The notes beneath the pieces were generated by a model. That model saw only the letters and a program-made list of their open reading frames with translations. It ran no database searches and had not been told where the DNA came from. Both the position numbers and the translations under genes were made by a program. Of a DNA stretch of 64,000 nucleotides, positions 41,793 to 50,799 are shown in pieces. How positions within the stretch are numbered: position 1 is the first letter of the stretch; every line of letters begins with the position of its first letter. Source of the DNA: Rhodoglobus sp043721995 (lineage in GTDB: Bacteria; Actinomycetota; Actinomycetes; Actinomycetales; Microbacteriaceae); assembly GCA_043721995.1 (NCBI GenBank), contig JAYSPT010000100.1, positions 23,231-87,230 of the forward strand, written 5' to 3'.

Positions 41793-42842
41793 CTAGTCGG
41801 TGGATTCGGGGGCTTTCGGTGCCTCAATCGCCCGGACCACTATTGCTGACCCTGGACCCACAGTCGCCTGCGCCGATTCCTCCAACATTTTAGGCGCGCG
41901 TCGAATGATCCTGATGCTGGGCATGCTCGGCATCGCGAAATTTGTAAGGGGAATTCGTATCGCCCGCCGTTGAGAATCCTCGCGATGTTCGGGCTTCCTT
42001 TTCGGCTCGATGGTGGCGTTCTCCTTCTTCGCCGGAAGAGTTTTTGGAGCCTTTGCACGCTTCGCGGCCTCCGGGGCTCGCAATGTCTGTCGTGCTTTGG
42101 GTGCCTTGAGGATTTTGGGGGACTTCGGTTGCCTGATAACCGGCTCCAGCCACGACGGAACCATCACAGGCGGAGGACCGAACGCCTCCCGTGACGACTT
42201 CACGATCTGACGCCCGAGCAAGTGGTTACCGCCGCCACCGATGACAGCACCGATCCCGAACGGAATCAGCCGGCCAGCTGCGTTAGTGCCCTGTGCCACG
42301 GCAAACCTCTTTATAAAAGTTTTCTTCATCTGGTCCGCGATCGGACCAATTACAGTACGAGGCAGGCTCTTGGTGATCATTTCGCCCCAGAACGTGGTTC
42401 GGGCGGGCGCCCTGCCCGTGGCCTGGCCAGCGAGCTGTTTCACGAGGTCGGATCCGGCCGTCCCGAGCACCATCGCCATGACCAGCGCCCGTGCCCGGTC
42501 CGGGTCATCGACGACGATTCCGTGAACCTCGGTGACGGACTGGGCGAAGAGGGCGCTGGCCTCGAGAAAGCCTGCGGTTTCAAAGCCAGATAGTGCGAGC
42601 GATGCCCCGGTGCCGACCGCAGGGATGATCGAGGTTGCGCCGACCACAGCGCCGCCGGTCGTCACTGCCAGGAGGAAGCGCCGTTCCAGGATTCGAATCA
42701 GTTCCGCGGTGCCCGCAGTCGGATGACCCCGACGGATACTTCGGATGTGCGACAAAACGGCGGGCCGTTGCACGGTCAGGAGCCGGTCTATGCCGCGCGC
42801 GACGAACGGATTTGCCGCCGCAACGTCACTCGATTTGGACAT
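41793..42842 (-). CDS. Membrane-associated protein with long basic Pro/Ala/Lys linker
   Basis: The 349-residue protein has two parts. Residues 1-225 form an alpha-helical, Gly/Ala-rich membrane-associated domain with segments FLLAVTTGGAVVGATSIIPAVGTGASLAL and LIPFGIGAVIGGGG, reminiscent of EcsC-like proteins. Residues 235-349 are low complexity, with repeats of the type KAPKARQTLRAPEAAKRAKAP and a charged KRKPEHREDSQRR. Function is unknown. The ATG follows TACGGT by 6 bases, and 39 bases separate it from the end of the ABC-transporter ATPase gene. Confidence 0.65.
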   Translation of the reverse strand: MSKSSDVAAANPFVARGIDRLLTVQRPAVLSHIRSIRRGHPTAGTAELIRILERRFLLAVTTGGAVVGATSIIPAVGTGASLALSGFETAGFLEASALFAQSVTEVHGIVVDDPDRARALVMAMVLGTAGSDLVKQLAGQATGRAPARTTFWGEMITKSLPRTVIGPIADQMKKTFIKRFAVAQGTNAAGRLIPFGIGAVIGGGGNHLLGRQIVKSSREAFGPPPVMVPSWLEPVIRQPKSPKILKAPKARQTLRAPEAAKRAKAPKTLPAKKENATIEPKRKPEHREDSQRRAIRIPLTNFAMPSMPSIRIIRRAPKMLEESAQATVGPGSAIVVRAIEAPKAPESTD

Positions 42843-42848
42843 ATCCCA

Positions 42849-42854
42849 ACCGTA
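42849..42854 (-). promoter_or_regulatory. -10 box of the basic-linker membrane protein gene (leaderless)
   Basis: TACGGT on the minus strand lies exactly 6 bases before ATG 42842. Confidence 0.45.
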
Positions 42855-42881
42855 CCCGCGAGGGAAGTATTCGCAGGGGGG

Positions 42882-43652
42882 CTAGATTTCGGTGCCGTAG
42901 TCCATGTTGTATCGGCTGAGCACGTCATCGATCGATGCATCGAGCACGAGCGCACCCTTATCGAGGTAGAGCCCACGGGTGCAAAAACGGCGGAGGTCCC
43001 TCTCGCTGTGCGACACAAAGAACAGCGTGCGACCGCCCGCGAGCAACTCCTCGATACGGTGGTAGCACTTCTCGCGGAACACCCGGTCGCCGACCGCGAG
43101 CACCTCATCCACGAGGATGATCGGCTCCTCAAGCCGCGAGATTACGGCGAATGCGATCCGAACGCGCATGCCACTGGAGAGATGCTTGTAGGGCGTGTCG
43201 AGAAAATCCCCGATCTCGGCAAAGTCGATTATCTCGTCAAACCGAGCTTGAATCTCCGACTTCGTCATGCCGTGCAGCCCGGCGGTGAGAAACACGTTGT
43301 CCCGCACCGTGAGGTCGTCCACAAAGCCGCCCGTAATTTCAATAAGCGGAGCGACGCCGCCAGCCACTCGAACCGCACCCTCATCCGGGAGCATCACTTC
43401 GGCCACGAGCTTGAGCAGGGTGGACTTGCCTTGTCCGTTGCGACCAACCACGCCGATTGCCTCACCGGCGCGCACCGAGAATGAGATATCGCGCAGCGCC
43501 CAGAACTCGTCGGAGTGCAGGCGGCGATTGCTTGGAGCAAAGAGATCTTTGATCTGGCGGTTGGTGCCACGATTTCGCCCGAACCGGATACCGACCTTGC
43601 TGACGGTGATCACGGTCGGGGCCCCGACGACAACGGTCGCCTCTGCGGTCAC
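42882..43652 (-). CDS. Polysaccharide/teichoic acid ABC exporter, ATP-binding subunit (Wzt/TagH-like)
   Basis: The 256-residue ATPase has Walker A GRNGQGKSTLL, a signature loop LSSGMRVRIAFAV in place of LSGGQ, Walker B IILVDEVLAVGD, and the H-loop FVSHSERDLRRF. This is the ABC subfamily that exports undecaprenyl-linked O-antigen, teichoic acid or other glycans. It lacks the C-terminal carbohydrate-binding domain found in Wzt proteins that recognise a capped chain. The GTG start at 43652 shares one base with the permease stop codon (TAGTG), so the pair is translationally coupled. Confidence 0.92.
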   Translation of the reverse strand: MTAEATVVVGAPTVITVSKVGIRFGRNRGTNRQIKDLFAPSNRRLHSDEFWALRDISFSVRAGEAIGVVGRNGQGKSTLLKLVAEVMLPDEGAVRVAGGVAPLIEITGGFVDDLTVRDNVFLTAGLHGMTKSEIQARFDEIIDFAEIGDFLDTPYKHLSSGMRVRIAFAVISRLEEPIILVDEVLAVGDRVFREKCYHRIEELLAGGRTLFFVSHSERDLRRFCTRGLYLDKGALVLDASIDDVLSRYNMDYGTEI

Positions 43653-44449
43653 TAGATTTCCTTCAGAAGCGCGTGCTCGGTGCGCCGGAAGACCAGGACA
43701 CCGACGACGAAGATGATGGCGGTCATCCCGGTGGCGACGATAATCGCATGCCAGTCCAACTGCGCTGGGAAGAACGCGGCTCGGTACATCGAGAAGATGC
43801 CCACCAGCGGATTGAATAGCGCCCAGAAATGCAGGTTGGCGGGCAAATCCGTGACGCCGTAAATGATCGGACTCGCGTAGAACAGGAAACGCAGCACGAG
43901 CTTGGTCGCGCGGTCAAGGTCTCTGAAGAACACCACAAGGGGCGCGACAATCAGGCCGACCCCAATCGTGAGCACGCCCTGAAGGGCGATTGCTGGCGCA
44001 TACAACAGGATCTCCCAGTGCACCTGCGCCCCGGTGAATATAGCGAAGAGGGCCAGCACGGGAAGGCTGGCTATAAATTCGATGCCCTTGGAGAGCACGA
44101 GCATGACCACCCAGATCGTCCGCGGGATGCGTGTGGAGCGAATCAACTTTGCCTCGCGGATGTACGCGCGCGTCGAATCCGAGACCGCCCCGTTGAACCA
44201 CATCCACGGCAACAGCGCGCTCAGCAGGAAAACGATGTACGGCTCGTTGCCCACCGGACGATGAAAAACCTGGGTGAACACGAACCAGTAGATCGACGCC
44301 ATGACGAGCGGATCGAGAATTGACCAGATGTAGCCGAGGGCTGACGTGGAGTAGCGCACCCGAAGGTCGCGCATGGTGAGCAGCCAGAGCGAGCGCCGAT
44401 ACCGTGCACGGGGTGACCAGGTTGGCCTCACCAGCACGTTGTTGGTCAC
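43652..44449 (-). CDS. Polysaccharide/teichoic acid ABC exporter, permease subunit (Wzm/TagG-like)
   Basis: The 265-residue ABC-2 permease has six predicted membrane helices and the usual start RYRRSLWLLTMRDLRVRYSTSALGYIWSILDPL, followed by FVFTQVFHRPVGNEPYIVFL. It forms the channel for a lipid-linked glycan, with the downstream Wzt-like ATPase. The GTG at 44449 is preferred over the one 24 bases upstream because it follows TACCAT by 7 bases. It is divergent from the second ABC transporter, with 115 bases between starts. Confidence 0.9.
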   Translation of the reverse strand: MTNNVLVRPTWSPRARYRRSLWLLTMRDLRVRYSTSALGYIWSILDPLVMASIYWFVFTQVFHRPVGNEPYIVFLLSALLPWMWFNGAVSDSTRAYIREAKLIRSTRIPRTIWVVMLVLSKGIEFIASLPVLALFAIFTGAQVHWEILLYAPAIALQGVLTIGVGLIVAPLVVFFRDLDRATKLVLRFLFYASPIIYGVTDLPANLHFWALFNPLVGIFSMYRAAFFPAQLDWHAIIVATGMTAIIFVVGVLVFRRTEHALLKEI

Positions 44450-44456
44450 GGCCTCT

Positions 44457-44462
44457 ATGGTA
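44457..44462 (-). promoter_or_regulatory. -10 box of the glycan exporter operon (leaderless)
   Basis: TACCAT on the minus strand lies 7 bases before GTG 44449. Confidence 0.4.
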
Positions 44463-44552
44463 CGTGCGTTCACACCGGTAACGGTTCACGCGGCACGTCT
44501 TGGTCAGGCGCGGTCCTTCGCTGGGGTGACTGGGAGCATGCCGAGGGATTGC

Positions 44553-44558
44553 TAAGTT
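44553..44558 (+). promoter_or_regulatory. -10 box of the second ABC transporter operon (leaderless)
   Basis: TAAGTT lies exactly 6 bases before GTG 44565. Confidence 0.45.
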
Positions 44559-44564
44559 TGGACT

Positions 44565-45938
44565 GTGGACACCCCCCAGGACCCGGCGTCGAAAAACAAC
44601 GCGGATCGGCAGAAAGCGCAGCCCCGCAATGTTAATCGCAAACCGCCGCTCTCTGGAAAGCCGGCAACACGGCGCCCGGCTGCGGGAAAACCTGTCGTCA
44701 AGCCCGCCGTGCGCAAGCCAGTGGACATCACTGCGAAGGCCGAGCCTGCGATCGAGACCGAGACCGCCGAGGAAGTGCCGGACGCAGGGGCGTCAGAAGA
44801 CATTTTCGGGAGCGATGACGGGGTAGACACCCGCTACACCGGGACCGAACCCGAACCCGAAGCAGAACCATCCGAGGCTCTTGTAGACCTCGCCCAGCCG
44901 ATAGTTCCTCGACTGAGCGTGACGCGCCTGAGCCTGCCGAAGCTAAGCCTGCCGAAGTTCTCGCTGCTCCGAGCCGCAGCGCCCGCGGCGCAAGAAGTCG
45001 CTGACATGCAGTCGGAGGCGCCGGATATCGAAACTGCTAGTAATGAAAGGGCCCCGAGTAATGCGGAAATTGTTGTTGGGCAAGCGCCCGAGCCCGAGGA
45101 CCACGAAGTAACTAAGGTTGTCGCGCCCACCAAGGTCGTCGCGGAGCGCCGTCCGAAAAAGGTAGCCCACACCAACGCCGAGTCCGTGCTGACGGTATCT
45201 GGACTGACTAAACGTTTTGACCAGAAGGTAGCGGTCGATGGCATAAGTCTCGACGTGAAGGTCGGTGCGTTTTACGGAATTGTGGGTCCGAACGGCGCAG
45301 GCAAGACCACGACACTGTCCATGATCACCGGACTCCTGCGGCCGGATGCGGGGACAATTGCCGTGCACGGGGCTGACGTGTGGAGCGACCCGGTCGTCGC
45401 CAAGCGCAACATGGGGGTGCTGCCTGATCGCCTTCGCCTTTTCGATCGACTCACCGGCGCACAGGTGCTGTACTACGCGGGCGTTCTCCGTGGCCTCGAT
45501 GATTCCACTGTGCGCAAGCGCACGAAAGATCTCGTGACGGCGTTCAGTCTCGAGGATGCACTCGGTCGCCTCGTCACGGACTACTCGGCCGGCATGATGA
45601 AAAAGATCGCTCTCGCGGCAGCGATGATCCACTCGCCCCGCCTACTTGTGCTCGACGAACCATTTGAGTCGGTAGATCCCGTCTCCGCAGGCAACGTCAC
45701 GGAAATTCTCAAGAGCTACGTCGCAAACGGTGGCACGGTTGTACTTTCCAGCCACAGCATGGATCTTGTGCAGCGCATCTGCGACCACGTCGCTGTCATC
45801 GTTGACGGAGTCATCCTCGCTGATGGCACGATGTCTGAAGTCCGCGGCGGGCGAAGCCTCGAGGATCGATTTGTGGAACTCGCGGGTGGCCGCCGAGCCG
45901 TGGAAGGACTCGAGTGGTTGCACAGTTTCTCCGACTGA
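44565..45938 (+). CDS. ABC transporter ATP-binding protein with a ~200-residue disordered N-terminus
   Basis: Of 457 residues, about 205-440 form an ABC ATPase with Walker A GPNGAGKTTTL, signature DYSAGMMKKIALAAAMI, Walker B LLVLDEPFESVD and H-loop VLSSHSMDL. Before it lies a long low-complexity region: basic at first (NRKPPLSGKPATRRP), then acidic (EPEPEAEPSEALVD), with a SLPKLSLPKFSLL repeat at about 125-138. Such an extension is not needed for ATP hydrolysis. It pairs with the permease gene, whose start overlaps its end by 25 bases. The substrate is unknown. Confidence 0.85.
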   Translation: MDTPQDPASKNNADRQKAQPRNVNRKPPLSGKPATRRPAAGKPVVKPAVRKPVDITAKAEPAIETETAEEVPDAGASEDIFGSDDGVDTRYTGTEPEPEAEPSEALVDLAQPIVPRLSVTRLSLPKLSLPKFSLLRAAAPAAQEVADMQSEAPDIETASNERAPSNAEIVVGQAPEPEDHEVTKVVAPTKVVAERRPKKVAHTNAESVLTVSGLTKRFDQKVAVDGISLDVKVGAFYGIVGPNGAGKTTTLSMITGLLRPDAGTIAVHGADVWSDPVVAKRNMGVLPDRLRLFDRLTGAQVLYYAGVLRGLDDSTVRKRTKDLVTAFSLEDALGRLVTDYSAGMMKKIALAAAMIHSPRLLVLDEPFESVDPVSAGNVTEILKSYVANGGTVVLSSHSMDLVQRICDHVAVIVDGVILADGTMSEVRGGRSLEDRFVELAGGRRAVEGLEWLHSFSD

Positions 45939-47485
45939 AGCTGACACTGCTCGCCAACATCCTTCGGCGAAGCACCTGGCAGCTCATTGGAACGATTCTT
46001 GCGATTCTCTACGGGCTCGGCATCACCGTCTTCGTGACCGTCGCGCTCATCGGCCTCCGGACGACAACCCCGGAAATCGCGCACACCATCACCGTCGTGT
46101 TCGGCAGTATCGTCGTGCTCGCCTTCCTGCTCCTACCGCTGGTGTTCGGGGTTGATGACACGCTCGACCCACGCAAGTTCTCGCTCTACGGAATACCGAC
46201 CGGGCGACTCGCGGTTGGGTTGGCGGTGGCGGCGGCGATTAGCGTTCCGACGGTGGTGGTCGCCATATTCTCGATCGCCCAGGTCGTCACCTGGACGCGA
46301 GGCATTGTGCCGGTGCTACTGGCGGTGATCGCGGCAATCGTGATCGTGCCGACCTGTATTCTGGCTGGCCGCGTGACGACCGCAATTGCGTCGTTCTTCC
46401 TCTCGTCGCGACGTGCTCGCGACGCGTCAGCAATCCTGCTTCTTCTTGCGCTCGCGGCAGCCGCGCCACTGGTCGCGATCTTCGCGGGCGTCGACTGGGG
46501 TGCGACCGGATTGCCGATTGTGCGCAGGATCGCCGCGGTGGTGGGATGGACCCCGCTTGGCGCCGCCTGGAGCGTTCCCGGTGATGCCGCAGTGGAAGAT
46601 CTCCCTGCGGCCGCCGCGAAGCTGCTGATCGCGGTCGCGTTCCTCGCACTGCTGTGGTTCGCGTGGCGTGGTCTCGTGTCGATGATGCTCGTAACCCAGG
46701 CAACTGAGGCTGGTGCGAAGAAGTACACCGGGCTCGGCTGGTTCGAGCACTTCCCGACCACCGCCACCGGCGTGGTCGCCGCCCGCAGCCTCACCTACTG
46801 GATTCGGGATGCTCGCTACCGGGTATCGCTCGTCGTCATCCCGATAGTGCCGATTGTCATGGTGGTGGCTCTCAACGTCGCGGGAGTACCCTGGCCGATC
46901 ATCGCGTGGGTACCGGTGCCGGTAATGTGCCTATTTCTGGGTTGGTCTATCCACAACGACATTGCGTACGACAGCACGGCGTTCTGGACACACGTGTCGT
47001 CGAACACCTCGGGACGGGCAGATCGGTGGGGACGCGTCATCCCCGCACTCATCTTCGGTCTCCCGCTAGTCATGGTCGGGAGCCTGGTTACGGTCGGTGT
47101 TGCGGACCAGTGGGTCGCGCTTCCCGGCTTGATCGGGCTTTCGGCAGGCGTGCTGGGCGTGGGTCTTGGCATCTCCAGCGTGATTTCCGCCGCGTTCCCG
47201 TATCCCGCAGTGCGACCGGGGGATAGTCCGTTTGCCCAACCACAAGCGGCCGGCACCGCCGGTTCTTTTATGCAGGCTGTCTCGTTCTTCCTCACCACAG
47301 GCTCAGCAATTCCCGTGGTCTTCTTCGTTTTCCTTGGCGACACAACGACCACCGGTTGGTATTGGGTCGCCCTGGGAGTCGGTCTCCTCCTCGGACTCGT
47401 TGTGCTGCTCGGCGGCATAGGTATCGGGGCGCGGATCGTCTCGCGGCGCGCTCCCGAGATTCTTGCTTTCACGCTGCAGAACTAA
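45914..47485 (+). CDS. ABC transporter permease, multi-pass membrane protein
   Basis: The 523-residue protein has roughly twelve hydrophobic segments from residue 20 to the end, including FVTVALIGLRTTTPEIAHTITVVFGS and FFLTTGSAIPVVFFVFLGD. It resembles ABC-2-type permeases of the actinobacterial ABC transporter family without a named substrate. The GTG start is inside the upstream ATPase gene, so the two subunits are coupled. No periplasmic binding protein is nearby, so it is more likely an exporter than an importer. Confidence 0.8.
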   Translation: MVAQFLRLKLTLLANILRRSTWQLIGTILAILYGLGITVFVTVALIGLRTTTPEIAHTITVVFGSIVVLAFLLLPLVFGVDDTLDPRKFSLYGIPTGRLAVGLAVAAAISVPTVVVAIFSIAQVVTWTRGIVPVLLAVIAAIVIVPTCILAGRVTTAIASFFLSSRRARDASAILLLLALAAAAPLVAIFAGVDWGATGLPIVRRIAAVVGWTPLGAAWSVPGDAAVEDLPAAAAKLLIAVAFLALLWFAWRGLVSMMLVTQATEAGAKKYTGLGWFEHFPTTATGVVAARSLTYWIRDARYRVSLVVIPIVPIVMVVALNVAGVPWPIIAWVPVPVMCLFLGWSIHNDIAYDSTAFWTHVSSNTSGRADRWGRVIPALIFGLPLVMVGSLVTVGVADQWVALPGLIGLSAGVLGVGLGISSVISAAFPYPAVRPGDSPFAQPQAAGTAGSFMQAVSFFLTTGSAIPVVFFVFLGDTTTTGWYWVALGVGLLLGLVVLLGGIGIGARIVSRRAPEILAFTLQN

Positions 47486-47565
47486 TCCCTTTCTGAGCCG
47501 CGAAGTCTCGCTGCCGCGCCACGGACTGCACAGCAGGTGCCGTCCCATCCTTCGGAACCCGCGGT

Positions 47566-47571
47566 TAGAGT
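47566..47571 (+). promoter_or_regulatory. -10 box of the DUF3039 gene (leaderless)
   Basis: TAGAGT lies exactly 6 bases before ATG 47578. Confidence 0.45.
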
Positions 47572-47577
47572 TGACCC

Positions 47578-47841
47578 ATGGCTGACTTGGACTCCGCGCC
47601 GACGGGCGGCGGGACCGACACACTCGACCGCGAGCTCGAAGAGCTCATCACGCTCCATGAGGTCGAGGAGGGCGATCACGAGCGCTTCTCGCACTACGCA
47701 CCCAAGAACAAGATCATGGAGTCGGCCCTGAGCGGCAAGCCCGTGCTTGCGCTGTGTGGCAAGCTCTGGGTGCCGGGTCGCGACCCCGAAAAGTTCCCGA
47801 TTTGCCCGACCTGCAAAGAGATCTACGAAACGCTGAAATAG
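47578..47841 (+). CDS. DUF3039 small zinc-binding-like protein
   Basis: The 87-residue protein matches actinobacterial DUF3039: an acidic N-terminal helix (TLDRELEELITLHEVEEGDHERF), the HYAPKNKIMESALSG block, and two cysteine motifs, ALCGKLWVPGRD and FPICPTCKEIYE, that could bind zinc. Function is unknown. It ends one base before the end of the convergent NAPRTase gene. The ATG follows TAGAGT by 6 bases. Confidence 0.88.
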   Translation: MADLDSAPTGGGTDTLDRELEELITLHEVEEGDHERFSHYAPKNKIMESALSGKPVLALCGKLWVPGRDPEKFPICPTCKEIYETLK

Positions 47842-49137
47842 CTACTTGTAGACAGTGGGGATGACCGGCTCGCCCCGCCCGAGCCGGAACGCATCATCCG
47901 GCAGCTCGGCTATCGCTGTCGCGTGATGATCCCGCGCGAGCGACGTGCCCGCAGCACCGAGGAAGCGAGCTTCCGCGACTCCCGCGACTACGAGCGGCAG
48001 TAGCAGCGAACGTTCACCCACGGTCGCGACAGACGGCTCGTCGATGTAGATCGTCTCCGCGATCGCCCGCCCGGAATGGTCAAGGCTGCGGACCGGAAAC
48101 TTGCGACCGCCGATCGTTGCCTTCGCGACAGATTTCTTGGCCACGCTTACCCACTCATCCGAGTCATTCTTGTGGGAGACGAGCTTGTACACCATGCCCG
48201 CAGCTGGATGCCCTGACCCCGTAGCAACGGATGTCCCGACCCCATAGGAATCGACCGGCGCCGCACGCAGGGCCGCGATCGTGTACTCATCCAGGTCATT
48301 TGTGACCGTGATGCGGGTTTGCGTGGCACCCAGAGAATCGAGCTGGTGTCGCACGGCAGACACCTGCGCGGGCAGGTCGCCCGAGTCGATACGCACGGCC
48401 CCGAGCTTCGGGCCGGCAACCTTCACCGCGAGCTCGACGGCTGCGGCAACGTCATAGGTGTCGACCAGCAGGGTCGTTCCGGGTCCGAGTGCGTCGACCT
48501 GGGCCTGGAACGCCTGCTCCTCGCTGTCGTGCAGAAGAGTGAATGAGTGTGCGGCTGTTCCCATCGTCGGAATACCCCAGGTGCGGCCAGCCTCAAGGTT
48601 GCTCGTGGCACCGAACCCGGCGATGTAGGCGGCTCGTGCCGCACCCACGGCGGCGCGCTCGCTCGCCCTGCGGGATCCCATCTCGGCGAGTGGTCGGCCG
48701 TCTGCGGCGGACACCATCCGCGCGGCGGCGCTGGCCACCGCTGAGTCGTAGTTGAGCACGCTCAGCGTGATTGTCTCCAGAACGACCGCTTCAGCGAACG
48801 TGCCCTCGATCACCAGCACCGGTGAACCGGGAAAATAGACCTCACCCTCCTGGTATCCCCAGATGTTGCCCGAGAAGCGGAAGTTCGCGAGCCACTCGAC
48901 AGTTTCAGCACCCACGATGTGGTTGTCGCGCAAATAGGTGAGTTCGGCATCCCCGAATCGAAACTCAGCGATCGCTTCGAGCAGGCGACCGGTGCCTGCC
49001 ACGACAGCGTAACGCCGGCCCTCCGGCAGGCGCCGCACGAACACCTCGAAAATGCAATCACGCGATGCCGTGCCGCTTCGGATCGCAGCGTCGACCATGG
49101 TGAGTTCGTAGCGGTCGGTCAGCAGTGCTGTGCTCAT
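47842..49137 (-). CDS. pncB: Nicotinate phosphoribosyltransferase
   Basis: The 431-residue enzyme matches NAPRTase: DRYELTMVDAAIRSGTA at the start, the GSRRASERAAVGAARAAYIAGFGATSNLEA segment, TMGTAAHSFTLL with the catalytic His, and the phosphate-binding RIDSGDLPAQV and VTNDLDEYTI. It makes nicotinate mononucleotide from nicotinate and PRPP, the first Preiss-Handler step, upstream of NadE elsewhere in this window. The ATG follows TAGCCT by 6 bases. The gene is divergent from murI. Confidence 0.94.
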   Translation of the reverse strand: MSTALLTDRYELTMVDAAIRSGTASRDCIFEVFVRRLPEGRRYAVVAGTGRLLEAIAEFRFGDAELTYLRDNHIVGAETVEWLANFRFSGNIWGYQEGEVYFPGSPVLVIEGTFAEAVVLETITLSVLNYDSAVASAAARMVSAADGRPLAEMGSRRASERAAVGAARAAYIAGFGATSNLEAGRTWGIPTMGTAAHSFTLLHDSEEQAFQAQVDALGPGTTLLVDTYDVAAAVELAVKVAGPKLGAVRIDSGDLPAQVSAVRHQLDSLGATQTRITVTNDLDEYTIAALRAAPVDSYGVGTSVATGSGHPAAGMVYKLVSHKNDSDEWVSVAKKSVAKATIGGRKFPVRSLDHSGRAIAETIYIDEPSVATVGERSLLLPLVVAGVAEARFLGAAGTSLARDHHATAIAELPDDAFRLGRGEPVIPTVYK

Positions 49138-49143
49138 ATGTCG

Positions 49144-49149
49144 AGGCTA
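49144..49149 (-). promoter_or_regulatory. -10 box of pncB (leaderless)
   Basis: TAGCCT on the minus strand lies exactly 6 bases before ATG 49137. Confidence 0.5.
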
Positions 49150-49219
49150 CCAAGCCCTCGCCGAGCCGCGTCCGAGCTGCCCGATAGCGCACCCTGCCGA
49201 CTCGGCCGGGGCCAGGCAA

Positions 49220-49225
49220 TAAGCT
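49220..49225 (+). promoter_or_regulatory. -10 box of the murI-rph-ITPase operon (leaderless)
   Basis: TAAGCT lies exactly 6 bases before GTG 49232. Confidence 0.5.
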
Positions 49226-49231
49226 TTCATA

Positions 49232-50071
49232 GTGAATAACGCGCCGATTGGAGTCTTCGACAGCGGCGTTGGGGGTCTCACTGTGGCACGGGCGATCATC
49301 GATCAACTGCCGCGCGAATCGATCCTCTATGTGGGGGATACCGCCCACTCGCCGTACGGCCCCAAGCCCATTGCCGAGGTTCGCAGTTACGCCCTTGAGG
49401 TTATGGACGAGCTCGTCGACCAGGATGTCAAGTTGCTCGTCATCGCCTGCAACACGGCGTCCGCCGCGATGCTCCGTGACGCACGCGAGCGCTTCACCGA
49501 TGGGTACGGTATTCCCGTGGTCGAGGTCATCCAGCCCGCAGTGCGCGCCGCAGTGCGCCAGACGCGCAACCGTCGGGTCGGTGTGATCGGCACGTCCGGA
49601 ACGATCAGGTCGAGGGCATACGAGGATGCTTTTGCTGCGGCATCCGATCTCGCACTATTCACCCAAGAGTGTCCACGGTTCGTCGAATTTGTTGAGTCTG
49701 GCGTCACGAGTGGACGCGAACTCTTTGAGGTCGCGGAGGATTACCTCGCGCCACTCAAGCTCGCAAATATTGACACCCTCGTGCTCGGCTGTACGCACTA
49801 CCCGCTGATGGCGGCGGCGATCCAGTACGTGATGGGCAACGAGGTCACTCTCGTTTCCAGTGCCGAGGAGACCGCGTTCGACGTGTATCGCACGCTCGTG
49901 CGTCACGATCTCGAGCGTGAGGCTCCGGATGCCCCGACCTACACTTTCGAGGCGACCGGTGCCGACACCGCGGCGTTCAAGCATCTTGCCTCGCGCTTCC
50001 TCGGTCCGGAGGTCGTGCGAGTGGAGAACTTCGATACCGGAACGATCCATCTACCCAGGAGACAAACATGA
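49232..50071 (+). CDS. murI: Glutamate racemase
   Basis: The 279-residue enzyme makes D-glutamate for peptidoglycan. Both catalytic cysteines are in place: IACNTASAA and LGCTHYPLM. The N-terminal GVFDSGVGGLTVARAI and the substrate loop GDTAHSPYGPK also match. It overlaps rph by 4 bases (ATGA), and an ITPase-type gene follows, an order common in actinobacteria. The GTG start follows TAAGCT by 6 bases. Confidence 0.97.
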   Translation: MNNAPIGVFDSGVGGLTVARAIIDQLPRESILYVGDTAHSPYGPKPIAEVRSYALEVMDELVDQDVKLLVIACNTASAAMLRDARERFTDGYGIPVVEVIQPAVRAAVRQTRNRRVGVIGTSGTIRSRAYEDAFAAASDLALFTQECPRFVEFVESGVTSGRELFEVAEDYLAPLKLANIDTLVLGCTHYPLMAAAIQYVMGNEVTLVSSAEETAFDVYRTLVRHDLEREAPDAPTYTFEATGADTAAFKHLASRFLGPEVVRVENFDTGTIHLPRRQT

Positions 50072-50793
50072 CCCGTGCCGACGGCCGAGAAGCCAACGAA
50101 TTGCGACCGGTGACGATTGAGCGTGGCTGGAGTGAGCAGGCCGAGGGTAGTGCGCTCATCTCATTCGGCCGCACCAGGGTGCTGTGCACAGCGTCTTTCA
50201 CCAACGGAGTCCCGCGCTGGTTGACGGGCAAAGGCAAGGGCTGGGTCACTGCCGAATACGGCATGCTTCCGCGCTCCACGAACGATCGCATGGATCGCGA
50301 GTCGGTCAAGGGCAAGGTGGGTGGCCGTACACACGAGATTTCGCGCCTGGTCGGGCGCTCATTGCGTGCCATTGTCGATACCAAGGCGCTCGGCGAGAAC
50401 ACTATCGTCATCGATTGCGATGTGTTGCAGGCCGACGGGGGCACGCGCACGGCAGCGATCACGGGTGCCTACGTCGCGCTCGCGGATGCGATCGAGTGGG
50501 GTCGCTCGCAAAATTTCATCGGCAAGAATGCCAAGGCGCTTCACGACTCGGTAGCCGCGGTCAGCGTCGGCATTGTCGACGGCGAGCCATTCCTTGACCT
50601 TCAGTACACGGAGGACTCCCGGGCGGAGACCGATATGAACGTCGTAGTAACCGGTCGTGGCCTGTTCGTGGAGGTGCAGGGCACCGCGGAGGGTGCGCCC
50701 TTCGACCGTCGCGAACTCGACTTACTGCTCGACCTCGCGATCGGCGGGGCAGCCGACCTGACGAAGCTGCAAGTCGCCGCTCTGGGTGGTTAG
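50068..50793 (+). CDS. rph: Ribonuclease PH
   Basis: The 241-residue enzyme trims the 3' ends of tRNA precursors by phosphorolysis. Supporting motifs are RADGREANELRPVTIERGW, GSALISFGRTRVLCTASF, EYGMLPRSTNDRMDRE, IGRSLRA-like GRSLRAIVDTKALGENTI and CDVLQADGGTRTAAITGAY. The length is typical. AGGAGA lies 8 bases before the ATG, and the start overlaps the murI stop. The ITPase gene follows after 6 bases. Confidence 0.97.
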   Translation: MTRADGREANELRPVTIERGWSEQAEGSALISFGRTRVLCTASFTNGVPRWLTGKGKGWVTAEYGMLPRSTNDRMDRESVKGKVGGRTHEISRLVGRSLRAIVDTKALGENTIVIDCDVLQADGGTRTAAITGAYVALADAIEWGRSQNFIGKNAKALHDSVAAVSVGIVDGEPFLDLQYTEDSRAETDMNVVVTGRGLFVEVQGTAEGAPFDRRELDLLLDLAIGGAADLTKLQVAALGG

Positions 50794-50799
50794 TTCCTG

